A stretch of DNA of 21,448 bases from Fonticula alba (GCF_000388065.1 NW_009242972.1:3445837-3467284); one strand, 5' to 3'; shown: positions 8,773 through 18,340, numbered from the stretch's first letter. Notes: generated from the sequence alone by a model not told the origin. Numbers and translations are program-made.

Positions 8773-11619
8773 TGGCCCAGGCCCATGCCCGAGGGGAAGT
8801 GGTGATGCGACATCGGGCCGCCGACCGCGTGCTGGGGCTGCGATTGTGACGGATGGCCCCCGGCACCGGGGGGGAACATGCCCATCGGCGAGCGGGCCAG
8901 CGCACCGGGGGCCTGATGTGCGTGCTGCTGCTGTTGCTGCTGCTGCAGACGCATGGTCTGCAAGTCGAAGGCGGCATACTCGCCGCCGGGAACCACCGGC
9001 ATTCCAACCATCCCGGTGGCCAGGGCCTCGGCACCGAGGAATTGCATCTGCCCGACGCGCCCCAGGCCGGACATCCCCCCGAGATCCATGAGCCCCATGG
9101 TGCCGGGGAGGAGACCGGCCGCGCCGGGGCCCACCCCGACACCGGACACCACACTGGGCATGGTGGCAGTAAGGCTGGCCGTGACCGAGATATTGTGAGC
9201 GCGCTGCCGATGGCTGCGCAGGGAATCATCCCGCCGGTATGTCCGATGGCAGATGTTGCACTGGTATGCCCGGTACCGGTGATGCTTCGGCAGGTGGACC
9301 TTCAGATTGTAGGTCTTGCCCGGGGCATTGACATAGTTGCAGCCGCGCCACTGGGCATGGAGGGAGGAGGGGGGGGGGGGGGAAACACAAGGTGAGTCAT
9401 GGAGCCGAACATTCGCCAAGCCGCGGGAGCACAAGGACAAGGAGGAGGGCGAAGAGGGCGGCCCCACATCAGCAGGCCGAGGAAGCGCAGGGCACCAGTG
9501 CGCCCTTGGCGCGCGGGCCACATACCTGGCACTGTTTCTCCGGCTTGTGCACATCATGCAGATGCTCCATCAGCTCGCGCGCGGAGAGGAACTCATCCCG
9601 GCAGTCGCCCCACTTGCACTGGAAGACATTGGATTGCTCGGAGGAAGGGGTCCCAGTGGCGTCGGAATCCTCCTTCATGTCGTCATCCTGCCCGGGATCC
9701 GAGCCGGGAGAGGGGGGCTCGGAGGAGTCCCCCGGGGACTTGCTCGAAGCGCCGGAGACGCCATTCCCAGCGGTGACGCCGGTCGACCCGGCAGCCGGGG
9801 GGCCAGCGGAGCTGGCACTCGCGCCGGCCGCCGGAAGCGACACCTTGCACCGGGTGTCGATGGTGGGCCGGTCCTTGGCCGAGCGCATGGACTCGCGACC
9901 GGCGGCCGGGGGATTGCCGGGGGCGCTGTCCCCGCGGCCCGGAGCCGGGCCAGGCGCTCCCGGCGCGGTGACCGGAGGCACGCCATCGGCCGCGGGGGCG
10001 CCACTGGTGGGTGCCTGATGCCGGGTGGCGGCAGCCCCCTCGGGGGGCATGCGCTCCACCACGGGGCTGGAATACATGGCAAAGGAGGAGCAGGCATTGG
10101 AGGGCGATGCGGGGGCCGCTGTGCTGGTGGTGCCCGGCGCGGGCGATCCCCCCACCGGGGCCCCGGCCCCAGGGGGCGACGTGGGAGACAGGGCAGCCAG
10201 CTGGGGCTGGGGGCCGGGCCGGGCCGAGGGCGACCCGGCGCCGCCGCCGCCGCCGCCACTACTGCTACCACCACCACCACCACCACCACCACCACCACCA
10301 CCACCACCACCACTGGAGCTGGTCAGTGGCGATACCGGGCACGAGCGCGAGCTGGCTGACCCGGACACCAGGAGCCCCGGGCCGGAGTGAATCATCCGGC
10401 CCGAGGACAAATCGGCTGCCGGGGACTTGGGCGAGAAGAAGCCGGAGTCCGAGTTCAGCGGGTTGGTCGACGTGAGCAGCGCATCGGGCGACACCGGCAA
10501 CGAGCCGCCGGTCAGGGTGCCACCGGGGCCGCCATTGATGGCGGCGGCGCTGGCGGCGCCCGGCTGCTGCTGGCCATGGTGGCCATGGTGCGCATGCGGC
10601 GCGTGATGGTGCTGCCCGGCCGGGGGTCCATGACCATGCATCGGATGGTACAGGTGTCCGGGAGCCGGGGGTGGACCGGCCGAGCCGGGACCCATGGCGG
10701 AGAAGTAGCTCTGCGAGGCGAGCGACCCCCGGCGGCTGGTGGTCGGCGAGACGCCGGTAGAGCAGGCGTCCGATGACGAGGGAACCGGCGTGTACAGGCT
10801 GAGAGAGCTGTCGGAGGAGATGGACGGTGTGAGGGACCCACTGGAGGAGTGCAGCGATGAGGGGCCCAGGCTGTTGGGGGTGATGTCCAGATGCGGCCGC
10901 CCGGCGACCACCATTCCGGGCAGGTCGCTCGATGGCCGGCGCGTGGTGTGCTGGTGACCGCCTCCACCGTTACCGGAGGCCGGCTCCGGCGGCGAGAGCA
11001 TCTTGGCGTCGTCGCGGAATTTGCCAGCTTCACCGGAAGGGGGATGCACTTCACGAGGAGCCCCGCCGGCAGAAGGCGATGACAGTGGCCCGGGAGACTG
11101 GCCGCCGGGGTGGGGGTAGTGGTGTTGGAGTGGCGCCTGATAGTACGGCGCCGAGGAGGCCGGGTGTGCTTGGTGCCCGGCGGAGCCCCCGGCCGGGGAT
11201 GCGTGATAGTGCTGCCCCGGGGCAGGGGCATCCCCGTGGAGGTGGTGCCGGTGCTGCTGCTGCGGCATATGCTGCGACGATGGCGGTGGCGCCGGCGGCG
11301 GATGGGGGTGTGGGGCCTGGTGCTGCTGCTGCTGCTGCTGCTGCGGATGCGGATGCGGATGCGAGGAGTGGCCCGGGTAATGGGCATGGTGATGATGGCC
11401 CGGGGCCTCATGCAAGGGGCTCATGGCTACCTGCGGCGTGGCCGGTGACCCGCCGACCCCCGGGTCGAAGAGGGCCCCTCCGTCCGAGAAGAAGTGCTGG
11501 GGTGGATAGGCGGTGAAGAGGGAGTCCGACCGACCACCGACACCAGGATCATGCACCGCGGCCCCGGGGTCCGAGAGGAAAGAGCCAGGCCCGGAGCCGA
11601 CGAGCTGCTGCTCGTTCAT
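5188..11619 (-). CDS. Tandem-CWCH2 C2H2 zinc-finger transcription factor, ~2059 aa
   Basis: Proposed CDS: complement(join(5188..5235,5313..9350,9526..11619)), with both introns in phase 0. Three adjacent C2H2 fingers are visible. Finger 1 is C668-x4-C673-x12-H686-x4-H691 (CKWGDC). Finger 2 is C697-x4-C702-x14-H717-x3-H721 (CQWRGC). Finger 3 is C729-x2-C732-x12-H745-x4-H750 (CNIC). Fingers 1 and 2 each have Trp (W670, W699) between the cysteines, the tandem CWCH2 hallmark of Zic/Gli, PacC/Rim101, AEBP2 and Zap1 proteins. In those families the two fingers pack together and later fingers contact DNA. A nuclear DNA-binding role follows by family; the target is unknown. The rest is low complexity: polyQ, polyH, a (GGT)15-coded Gly tract, a 10-Pro run and many Ser/Pro stretches. 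A basic patch LKRPRGG is a possible nuclear localisation signal. The start was chosen at 11619 because the open frame above it is CT-rich intron-like sequence. An in-frame upstream extension is possible. PacC/Rim101 is the closest-looking relative, but orthology is not shown. Confidence 0.85.
5236..5312 (-). other. 77-nt last intron built around a CT microsatellite
   Basis: The donor is CAG|GTAAGT, with the GT at plus 5312-5311. The acceptor is GCTCAG, ending at 5236. Plus 5242-5275 is a perfect (AG)17 array, so the intron's polypyrimidine tract is (CT)17. Splicing adds 15 residues and a stop at 5188-5190. The unspliced frame also stays open, to a stop at 5163-5165. A second AG at about 5226 is an alternative acceptor that would use that other frame. 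Confidence 0.7.
5422..5467 (-). repeat. CAC/CAG triplet tract coding poly-His and poly-Gln
   Basis: On the coding (minus) strand this is a CAG/CAA run followed by eight CAC/CAT codons near the C terminus of the zinc-finger protein. Further CAG-rich tracts in the same gene lie at about 5500-5520, 5806-5851, 6981-7003, 7691-7714, 8923-8946 and 11321-11344. Such tracts are typical of large transcription factors and are prone to length variation. Confidence 0.85.
8741..8772 (-). repeat. CCG triplet tract coding ten prolines
   Basis: A perfect GCG-type array on the plus strand reads as about ten consecutive Pro codons in the zinc-finger gene, about 200 residues C-terminal of the fingers. It could form a polyproline helix that binds SH3, WW or EVH1-type domains. 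That role is only inferred. Confidence 0.85.
9351..9525 (-). other. Intron 1 of the zinc-finger CDS, splitting finger 2
   Basis: The donor is CAG|GTATGT with GT at 9525-9524. The acceptor is GCCCAG, ending at 9351. The length is 175 nt and the phase is 0. It falls between Gln698 and Trp699, inside the C-x-W-x-x-C knuckle of finger 2. Only splicing here restores a complete second finger, which strongly supports both boundaries. The part near the acceptor is a pyrimidine tract with a C run (plus G run at about 9370-9381). Confidence 0.9.
10267..10311 (-). repeat. (GGT)15 coding poly-glycine
   Basis: Fifteen identical GGT codons on the minus strand (ACC on plus) encode an uninterrupted Gly15. 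Serines flank it and a second Gly6 run encoded with GGC codons follows. Exclusive use of GGT, in a gene that otherwise prefers GGC and GGG, points to recent triplet expansion. Confidence 0.9.
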
Positions 11620-11622
11620 CCT

Positions 11623-11902
11623 CTGGGGCAGGGGAAGAGGCCTGGGTGTCGGGAGGAGCAGGGAGAGGATGGTGGGGCGGGAGAGGGGGGAGCAAAGGCC
11701 GACAGGCAGAAGGAGAGCAGCAAGAGATAAGTGGAGGAAGAGGGCCAGGGCCGGGGCGAGGGGGGGGGGGAGAGAGAGAGAGAGAGAGAGGAGAAGGGAG
11801 GTGAGAGGGTGGTGAGGCCGCTGGACAGGGTGATGGGGGTGCCTTTGGGGCGCGCGCGTAGCAGCAGCAGCAGCAGTAGCAGAAGGGGGACACCACACGC
11901 AC
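11623..11902 (-). other. Predicted leader (5' UTR) intron of the zinc-finger gene
   Basis: Reading on the minus strand, CCCTC|GTGCGTGTGG gives a GTGCGT donor starting at 11902, identical to the donors of the neighbouring pseudokinase gene. A pyrimidine-rich body with a (CT)10 array (plus 11771-11790) follows. The acceptor CCCCAG ends at 11623, four bases before the ATG. If the upstream exon is coding it stays in frame and would lengthen the N terminus. No start upstream is clearly better, so I treat it as leader sequence. Confidence 0.45.
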
Positions 11903-12660
11903 GAGGGAGCTGGGAATCGGGGAGCCAGCCGAGGAAGTTTCAGCCCGAGCGAGTTGTTGTCTCAGCTGAAGACCGGCGAATCCTATCGCGGGGGGGAGGG
12001 GAAAGTGTGTCGGCGGAAAGTCAGATCGACGCAAATGGCAGATCGATGGCACTTGGCCGGGTGCCTGACGGGCCGAGAGAGGAGAGATACGTGGGATGAT
12101 CGCGTGCTCATGCAGACGGCAGCGGGGGTAGGGGCTAGATGGGGGAGGGGGGGGGGGGGAAGAAAGCGCACCATTCCGCACGCGAGAGCGACTCGCGATA
12201 ATGTTTCTCTCCCGCTCGCTTTCTCTCGCTCCCGCCGTCACACTCGCGCACAGACACACACGCACACCGGGGGAGGGGCGACGGACAAGAAGGCGGAGGG
12301 GAGGCGAGGTGGCAGGAGGAGGAGGAGGAGGGGGGGGAGGGGGAGGGGAGGGGAAGCGGCTCTCTCCCTCGCGATGTGTCTATCACGCGTGGGTGCGCTC
12401 TTTCGCGCGTGCTCGCTCGCTCTCGCTCTCTCTCTCTCTCTTTCTATCCGCGTCTGCAAGCCGGCGGCAGGAGAGCGACCGGCGGAGGGGACAGGGGGCC
12501 GGGGGGACAGCAGGTGGAATAGAGCGCGGTCAGCGGGAGGAGGGGGGGGGGGTGCGGATAGGCTAGCGGAAAGGGGAGGGGGGGGGGGCGGAGGGCGATC
12601 GAGAGGAGTGCTTGCTGCCCGCGCAGAGGGAATGTGAAATGACAATCACTCATCAATTAT
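11903..12660. other. Upstream region of the zinc-finger gene, no confident gene
   Basis: This probably holds the minus-strand gene's first exon and promoter. An in-frame minus-strand ORF continues through it to an ATG at 12265, but it is rich in low-complexity Pro/Ser/Arg. A plus-strand CT array occurs at about 12411-12448, and there are G-rich runs at about 12149-12160 and 12541-12591. An AT-richer island at 12630-12665 contains a GGTAAG, but no exon can be assigned. Confidence 0.4.
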
Positions 12661-12701
12661 GCAAGGGTAAGGGGGTGGGAGGCCACAGGGTGGGGGTGGG
12701 G

Positions 12702-12720
12702 GCGCGCGCGCGCGCGCGCG
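12702..12720. repeat. (GC)n alternating tract; one of a cluster
   Basis: A pure alternating purine-pyrimidine GC array. Others occur at 12862-12881, 13058-13076, 14212-14240 (GT then GC) and 18341-18360. CA/GT arrays lie at about 16303-16318 and 16892-16924, and an ACGC array at about 16323-16343. Such arrays can adopt Z-DNA under negative supercoiling, which is known behaviour of this sequence class. Confidence 0.9.
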
Positions 12721-13263
12721 TAGAAGGACACCTCGGCCCCAGCACCGAGAGCCGGGCGCCCGGCCATGACATCCGAAGCCGCGCGATCTGCATCTACCCT
12801 GGGGCGGGCGGGTGGGCGCGGGAAGCCGGGGGCAGGGGCATGTGTCGGGGAGGTGTGTGTTCGCGCGCGCGCGCGCGCGCGGCCGGCCCCGGGAACCTGC
12901 ATGGGCCGGCACATGGCCGGCAGCCACACCCTTGGATCGGTGCTGGTCGTAGACACGCCGGCCCGGGGGCGGGGAGGGCCTTGCGGCCGGAGCAGGCGCC
13001 TCCGCTGCCCCTGCCCTCGCGCCTGGCGTCCTCAGGGGCTCCTTCGCAACCACGACTGCGTGCGCGCGCGCGCGCACGGGCCTGGCTGGTCCATGGGCAC
13101 AAACAATGCCCCGCGGCCGGCCGGAACACGCCCGAAATGGGCGTCGAGGCGAGACCGAACGGAGGGGGGGGGAGGAGGGAGGGTCGCGTGCGCCGAAAAC
13201 TCCCTCCCCCCCCACCCCACCGAGGCCCAAGACAAGGGAGCGAGGCGTCGGCAGAGGGGGACT

Positions 13264-13284
13264 CCCCCCCCCCCCCCCCCCCCC
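13264..13284. repeat. C21 homopolymer
   Basis: Twenty-one consecutive C residues. Comparable runs are G18 at 13651-13668, G21 at 16589-16609, G16 at 18230-18245 and G16 at 19902-19917. The lengths may be inexact because of sequencing limits. Any of these can cause apparent frameshifts in gene prediction. Confidence 0.85.
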
Positions 13285-14450
13285 GCCCCCGGGGAGGAGC
13301 GCATGCGCGGCCGGGATCGCGCGCTCTGGAGGCCCATGTGGGACCCCACAAACAGAGGATCCCCCTCCCCCCGCCACAAGGGACGAGAGAGAAACATGAT
13401 GCTCCGGCAGGAGCAGGGCCGCGAGTGGCTGGCGAACAGGCCGGGGTCTGCCTCCGGGGGGGGGGCGGGGGGGGGGGGCGGCGGAGAGGGTGGGGCCGCC
13501 ACAGGCAAGAACGGGACCCCGAGGAAGGACGCAAACGCGCCACCCGGGGAGACACCGGGAGCCAAAGAGAAGGACAGGCCCGGGCGCGCCGGGGGAGCCC
13601 CGGGAAGGTGCGAAGTAGGAGGCAGGGAAAACCTCCCACCTCGGGGGAGCGGGGGGGGGGGGGGGGGGCGAACAGGCGCCATGGCCGCCAGCCTGGGGTG
13701 AGCTCCTGGGGGGTGGTCTCACACTGTTTGGGGCCGGACCGGCGCCGTGGACTCGCGGCAGCCGCGCGACCGGAGGCAAACAACAAAGCCGGCACCCTCA
13801 CAATACGACCACGCTTCCCGGAGTCAGCCCACTCCCCCGGCCGCCGGGCCCCCGCTCGAGGCAGGAGGCCGACAGACGGGAGGCCGCGCGGCGCGCCGGC
13901 GCCCCGAGGAGACGGCGGAAAAGCGGCCAGGCGGGACCGGCGCCGTTCTTGGCAACCGGGCCCGAGCCGGCCCCACAGGGCCATGCATCCCCAGGCCGCC
14001 CGGCCGCGGGCCGAAGCGTTGTCAAGGGATCGCGGGTCCCCACGCCCGGTGGCCGGCGCACGCGAGGGCGGCCTGTGGCCACGAGCCTCCTGCTGGCCCT
14101 CGCCGCCGCCGCCGCCGCCCGGTGTGTCCCGATCGGCGATCGCGACCGCCCAAGGATCGGGGAGTGCCCAAACGCACAGGCAGCCCAGGGGGCTGGGGAA
14201 TGGGGGGCTGGGTGTGTGTGTGTGTGCGCGCGCGCGCGCGCCTGCATGTGTGCGCAGGAGTGTGCGCATCCACGGGGGCGGGGGTGGGGGCGCCCGCGCC
14301 CGCGGGTGGCACTCCCCCGCACCGGGGGTTGGAGTGTGCATCCAAGTGCGCCATTCACCCTGGCGACAACAAGCGCCGGGCTGCGGGCCGCCCGGGCAGA
14401 CGGCCCTCCGCCTGGCCGGACCGGCCCCGGGGTAATTACTCATCGAGATG

Positions 14451-16035
14451 GGCCCGGCGGTTTGGCGTGGCGCAAACAAAGCCCAAGAGCAGCGGCGAGC
14501 CCCGCACCTTGCCCCCGCCCCGGCCGCCGCGGACCCGCTATGGGCTCCGCGCCTCAGGCCACTGGTTGGGGGGGGGGGGCGGGGGAGGGGGGCCGGGGGC
14601 GAAGAAATGCCCGACGCAGTTGAGGCGCGCGCAGGGGCCAGCCAGGAAGGGAAAAAAAAAGACACAGACGGCCGAGCACGACCACATGGCGGGAACCTTC
14701 CAGCTAAAATGAGCCACCCGCGTGGGGACACAGCGACAACCCGCCAGCTGGGGCTGGACCAAAGGGCGCCCCTTGCCGCGTGAGCGACGCAAACAAAGGT
14801 GGCACACATGCGCACACGAGTGCGTGCGTGCGCACACACGCAAGGGACCCCCTGTGCCGCCACAGCGGCCCCGGCTGAGGACGCGGTCCGTGGGAACCGA
14901 CATTCACAGGTTCGGTGTACGTGACTCTCCGGAGGGACAGCTGCCCCCTGACGAGGCCCGGGCAAGCTTCTCTTCGAATGTTTTCCCCCCCCGCCCCCCC
15001 TCGCCGCTTCCTCTGTGCCAAAGGCACTCGCCGGGGGTCTTGGCTCTCGGCGAGGGACGGGAAGGGCCGGGGACATTGGAGGAGAGGCGCGCCGGGGTGC
15101 ATGCGAGCACATGCGTTCGCACGCGGCGCAAAGGCGTGCCAGACACGCGGAGGACCGAGGCCGGGATCGCCCCCCGGCATGGGTCAGGGGATGAGTGGGA
15201 ACAATCCTCCCGGCCGTGACGGCCGGCCTCTCCCCCGAGGCTGGGCACATGCGCCGGGAAGGGGCGACGGGGCCACACGCATGCACACGCCGCAGACCGC
15301 CGCACGCCTGGGCCCATTGGCGCGGCGTCCGAGGGCCTGCGGCTGTATATCCACAGGTGAGGAGCGGTACCGACCCCACTTTTCACCGGCGGTCCGCCCT
15401 GCACACAGACACACACACATACACAGCACAGGGGGGGACAGACACGCGGCCGGCTGAGGAGCCCCTCCCGGGAGGCACACATGGGCGGCGGGATGTTCGC
15501 CCAGGCAGCCCGGGGTAAAGCGCCGACGCCGGGTGGGGAATTTAAAATGGCCCGCGCAAAGGACTTGGGCCCCAAGGCCCGGTGGGCAACCGGGCTGCCC
15601 GGCCCCGCGGGACCGGGGGCATGTGTCCCTCTTTCCCGTGGGGGAGTCCTGCCTTCCACGGTCGGTCCCTCCCCCTGTGGCACTTTCTCGCCTGCGGGGG
15701 GGCAGGGCGCGCGGGACGCCCAGGACGCACGCCACATGTCGGACGCCGCACGCCACATGCCCCCGGCACCGCCGCATGCCACACGCCACACAAGAATGGG
15801 AGCAGAGATGGCGAAGCAGGGCCGACGCGGGGGCAGCCTCCGCTCGCCTGCCCCGCCACCCTCTCTCTCGGCCGTGTCGGCGGCGGGGGAAAGCCACAGC
15901 CCGCCAGGGCATGGGGTCCCCCAGGGCACCCCAGGCAGGGAGAGGGGGGCGAGGCGGGGGGGGCGGGGGGGGGGGGAGGAAGGCGCGGGCCCAGGGCACC
16001 AGCTGCAGCAGGCCCACAGGCGGAACCACACAGAC
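14451..16035. other. GC-rich region without a confident gene
   Basis: Both strands have long open frames, including a 486-codon minus-strand frame spanning 14904-16364, with Pro/Arg/Ala-rich products and no convincing domain. It contains CGTG/CACA-type repeats (about 14815-14840 and 15405-15430). It also has a degenerate tandem repeat around 15727-15792 with GCACGCCACATG at 15727 and 15748, about 21 bases apart. AAACAAAG motifs occur near 14473 and 14790. Confidence 0.55.
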
Positions 16036-16106
16036 ACGCACCGGCGTCGGTCCCTCGACCTGCGCCATGGCATGGCGTGAGCCGACCGTGTGCGCCTTTG
16101 TTTATA
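16036..16106 (-). promoter_or_regulatory. Weak candidate promoter plus first exon
   Basis: On the minus strand a TATAAA (16106-16101) is followed about 33 bases later by GCCATGG, an ideal start context, at 16068. Nine codons then lead to a GTGCGT donor at 16041-16036, the donor used throughout the pseudokinase gene. No downstream exon with recognisable coding character could be found. CGTG-type repeats make GTGCGT common here by chance. Treat it only as a lead. Confidence 0.2.
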
Positions 16107-16890
16107 TGCGGTTGCAAGGGACCCGTGGAGGTGGGGTTGGAACGGGTGCTCCAGCTCCGACATCACGTGCATGCTCCGTCGCATCACACATAAAGCCCGG
16201 CGGGCGAATCCCCCGGTCGGGCTGAGTGCGTCCGTGAACCCTGGGACAAACAAATGATAACGCCAATAACAGGCGCCCGCCCGGGGCCGGCGCGCCTCAA
16301 CACACTCACACACACACGCTCGCACGCACGCACGCACGCACGCTGGCACAGAATCCCAGAACACACTCGGGCCGGCAAATCTCGGCGTTTTAACTCAGAC
16401 GGTTAAACTGGCCTACTCTCCCCCCCCCCTCCGGCCTTGCTGCCAGGCCTCCGCCGAACACGGCAGAGCCGATGGAAGGCGAGGTGACAAGCGCCGCGAC
16501 GACCGAGGGAAAGAGCAATGGACCGGCCTCATGGCCGTGCACGCACGATCCATGCCCTCTCATCATCGGCATGTATGTACGTATGCCTGGGGGGGGGGGG
16601 GGGGGGGGGAAGAGGGGAGGGGGCGCGGTCACCCCCAGTCTGACACATCGGGGCAGCAGCAGACCCAAAAAAACAAAAGGAAGGAACGGGGACTCGAGAA
16701 ATGGCACCCATGGGGACGCCAGTGCAAAGGCAGGAGGAAAGTGGGTGTCCTCCTTTTGGCTACCCGGCGTCGTTGAACTGATCCAGTGCCGGAGGCGACC
16801 CGGGGCAAGGTACCGACGAGGGGGGGCAGGGACATGCGGCTCAGGGCTCCCGTCGTCCGCCCCGCAAGCTCGCACATCCAGCCACGCACG

Positions 16891-16926
<36 letters not shown>

Positions 16927-17073
16927 AGCACGAAATCAACACACAGTCACTGGGGACATATTTTGAATGCCAGGGGGGTGGGAGAAAAGCCCAGGAGAGA
17001 GAGAGAGAGAGAAGCATGGTGCAGGGGAGGGAGAGGAGAGGAGAAAGGAAGTCAGGGAGGGGGAAATACATAC
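16107..17073. other. Repeat-rich region, no confident gene
   Basis: Holds a CA array and an ACGC array (about 16303-16343), a G21 run (16589-16609), a (CA)n array (about 16892-16924) and a GA-rich block (about 16995-17065). The GA block would be a pyrimidine tract for minus-strand transcripts. An AT-richer patch at 16236-16275 includes AAACAAA. No protein domain was recognised in any frame. Confidence 0.55.
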
Positions 17074-17191
17074 TATAGAGGGAGTTCCAAAAGCGTCGGG
17101 GGAATCTCTCGTGGAAGTCTTCGGGCCTTCGAGGTGGATGGGCCGGTGCCAGTGAGAGGGCCGATTCCAGATCTGGCGGCGGGGTTTCCAT
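17074..17191 (-). other. Possible short minus-strand coding exon
   Basis: ATG at 17191 opens 39 codons with a protein-like mix of charged and aromatic residues (for example EDFHERFPRRFWNSLY), up to a GTATGT donor at 17073-17068. That donor type is used by the zinc-finger gene. A strong pyrimidine tract and a CCCCAG follow on the minus strand. However, that acceptor (near 16950) leads to a stop within five codons, and the start context is poor. It may be an exon of an unresolved gene, a non-coding RNA exon, or chance. Confidence 0.2.
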
Positions 17192-18340
17192 GAGCCGGCG
17201 TGCCCGAATGCCCGTTTCGGTTGGGGAAAAGGCGCGTCAGACAGATGTCCTTCTGCGCCGACTCGGCGGATCGCTCACATGCTCACTCCTGGAAAAGGCG
17301 AGGTGGCGAGGGAAATGTCGAGCGCCGGGAGGCACAAAGCGGCAGGGGACGGCGAGAGGCGATGATACAAGGACGTACGGCGTCGTGGCGGAGGTCCACT
17401 GGGCGGGAGATCCGGTCAGCGGAAGGACAGGCGGATGCCTTGGGGCTGCCGGCGGGGAACTTGGCACACCTCCAGGCTCCAGAGCCCAGAAGCTGAGACC
17501 AGCGCGAAGGGGTGGCCGAGTGCAAAGACCCGCAGGCGCACGGCAAAGTGTGTGCCTTCTTGCTGGCCGTCAGGCAGGCGGCCCTAGATGCGGAAGATGC
17601 AAGGCGATGTTGCAGGAACGGGACTTTCCGAGTCAGCGATCTGCCAGATCCCGAAGGGGGGCCGTCAAGGAAGACCCCAAATGCCCCAAGGACCAGACGC
17701 AGGGGATGAGGCACTGCAGGTAGCTCGAGGGCGAGGGAGGCGTGTTTGGGCTAGCGAGTCGATTGGGGGCGCTTGGGCAGACTGGCAGAGGGGGGAGGGA
17801 GGGGTGGGGGGTGGGGGGGAGGGGCATGTCTTGCCCAGGGTCCCCCGGCTGAGCTTGTGGGCGGAGCTCTTGAGTGCTGGCCGTGGGGTCGAGGCACCCG
17901 GAGTGGCGAAGGCGCCGGCGGAGGCCCGAGGGTTAGGGGGCCTCATGCGCCCCCCCCCCTCCCCCTCGTCGGCCCCCGGTGCTTGACCATTTGGCCGGCA
18001 GCCAACTCTCCTCCCCCGGGCGCGTGTGGTCTGGCAGTCTGAGCAGGGCTGTGCGACGCAGGACAGGGGCATGTGCTGGCGGCTGGTGACCTCGGTCCTG
18101 CTTCGGCTTTCCGGCCCGGGCGACTCCTGGCGATGTGACCTCCGAGGCCGGACAGCCCGAGCAGAGCCCGAGTATCGGGGAATCTTCGCTCTAGGAGGAC
18201 CGCACTGGGGCTCCCTGACCAAGCGCCAAGGGGGGGGGGGGGGGGCGCGTTCCTGATCCTGACGGGTGGGCACCCCCAATCCGCCAGTAGTGCCGGCTAA
18301 TTCGCGGGGAGCGGCGGACCCTCACATGCGCGAACACCCC
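17192..18340. other. No confident gene; less repetitive stretch
   Basis: Bases 17192-17760 are the least repetitive part of the right half. They carry overlapping open frames (178 codons plus at 17190, 143 codons minus from 17714) without known motifs. Codon choice is not clearly biased in either frame. A G16 run lies at 18230-18245. If a gene exists in the right half, this is a reasonable place to look for transcripts. Confidence 0.45.

Larger units (their letters stand above)
12661..14450. other. GC-rich simple-repeat DNA, no confident gene
   Basis: Dominated by alternating GC or GT tracts (12702-12720, 12862-12881, 13058-13076, 14212-14240), a C21 run (13264-13284) and a G18 run (13651-13668). 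Open frames of several hundred codons exist on both strands at once (607 codons plus, 861 minus). Their products are Arg/Gly/Pro/Ala-rich with no domain, as expected for stop-poor GC-rich DNA. I see no exon-intron arrangement I can defend. Confidence 0.6.

Noticed and set aside
5220-8849. Long plus-strand open frames (408 and 628 codons) across the zinc-finger gene
   Set aside because: They are antisense shadows of the minus-strand coding sequence, produced by its GC-rich third positions. They have no domains and no splice logic.
11620-11898. Start codon at 11898 for the zinc-finger protein
   Set aside because: The added residues translate a CT microsatellite and pyrimidine tract ending in CCCCAG right before the ATG at 11619, which looks like an intron.
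12794-15379. 861-codon minus-strand and 607-codon plus-strand frames
   Set aside because: They overlap on opposite strands in GC-rich repeats, give Pro/Arg/Gly/Ala-rich products that run through homopolymers, and have no recognisable motif.
16130-16250. Minus-strand stretch reading MSELEHPF, reminiscent of an AGC-kinase alphaC/beta4 region
   Set aside because: Only a few residues fit. No glycine loop, VAIK, HRD or DFG equivalent lies nearby in any frame, so it is most likely coincidence.
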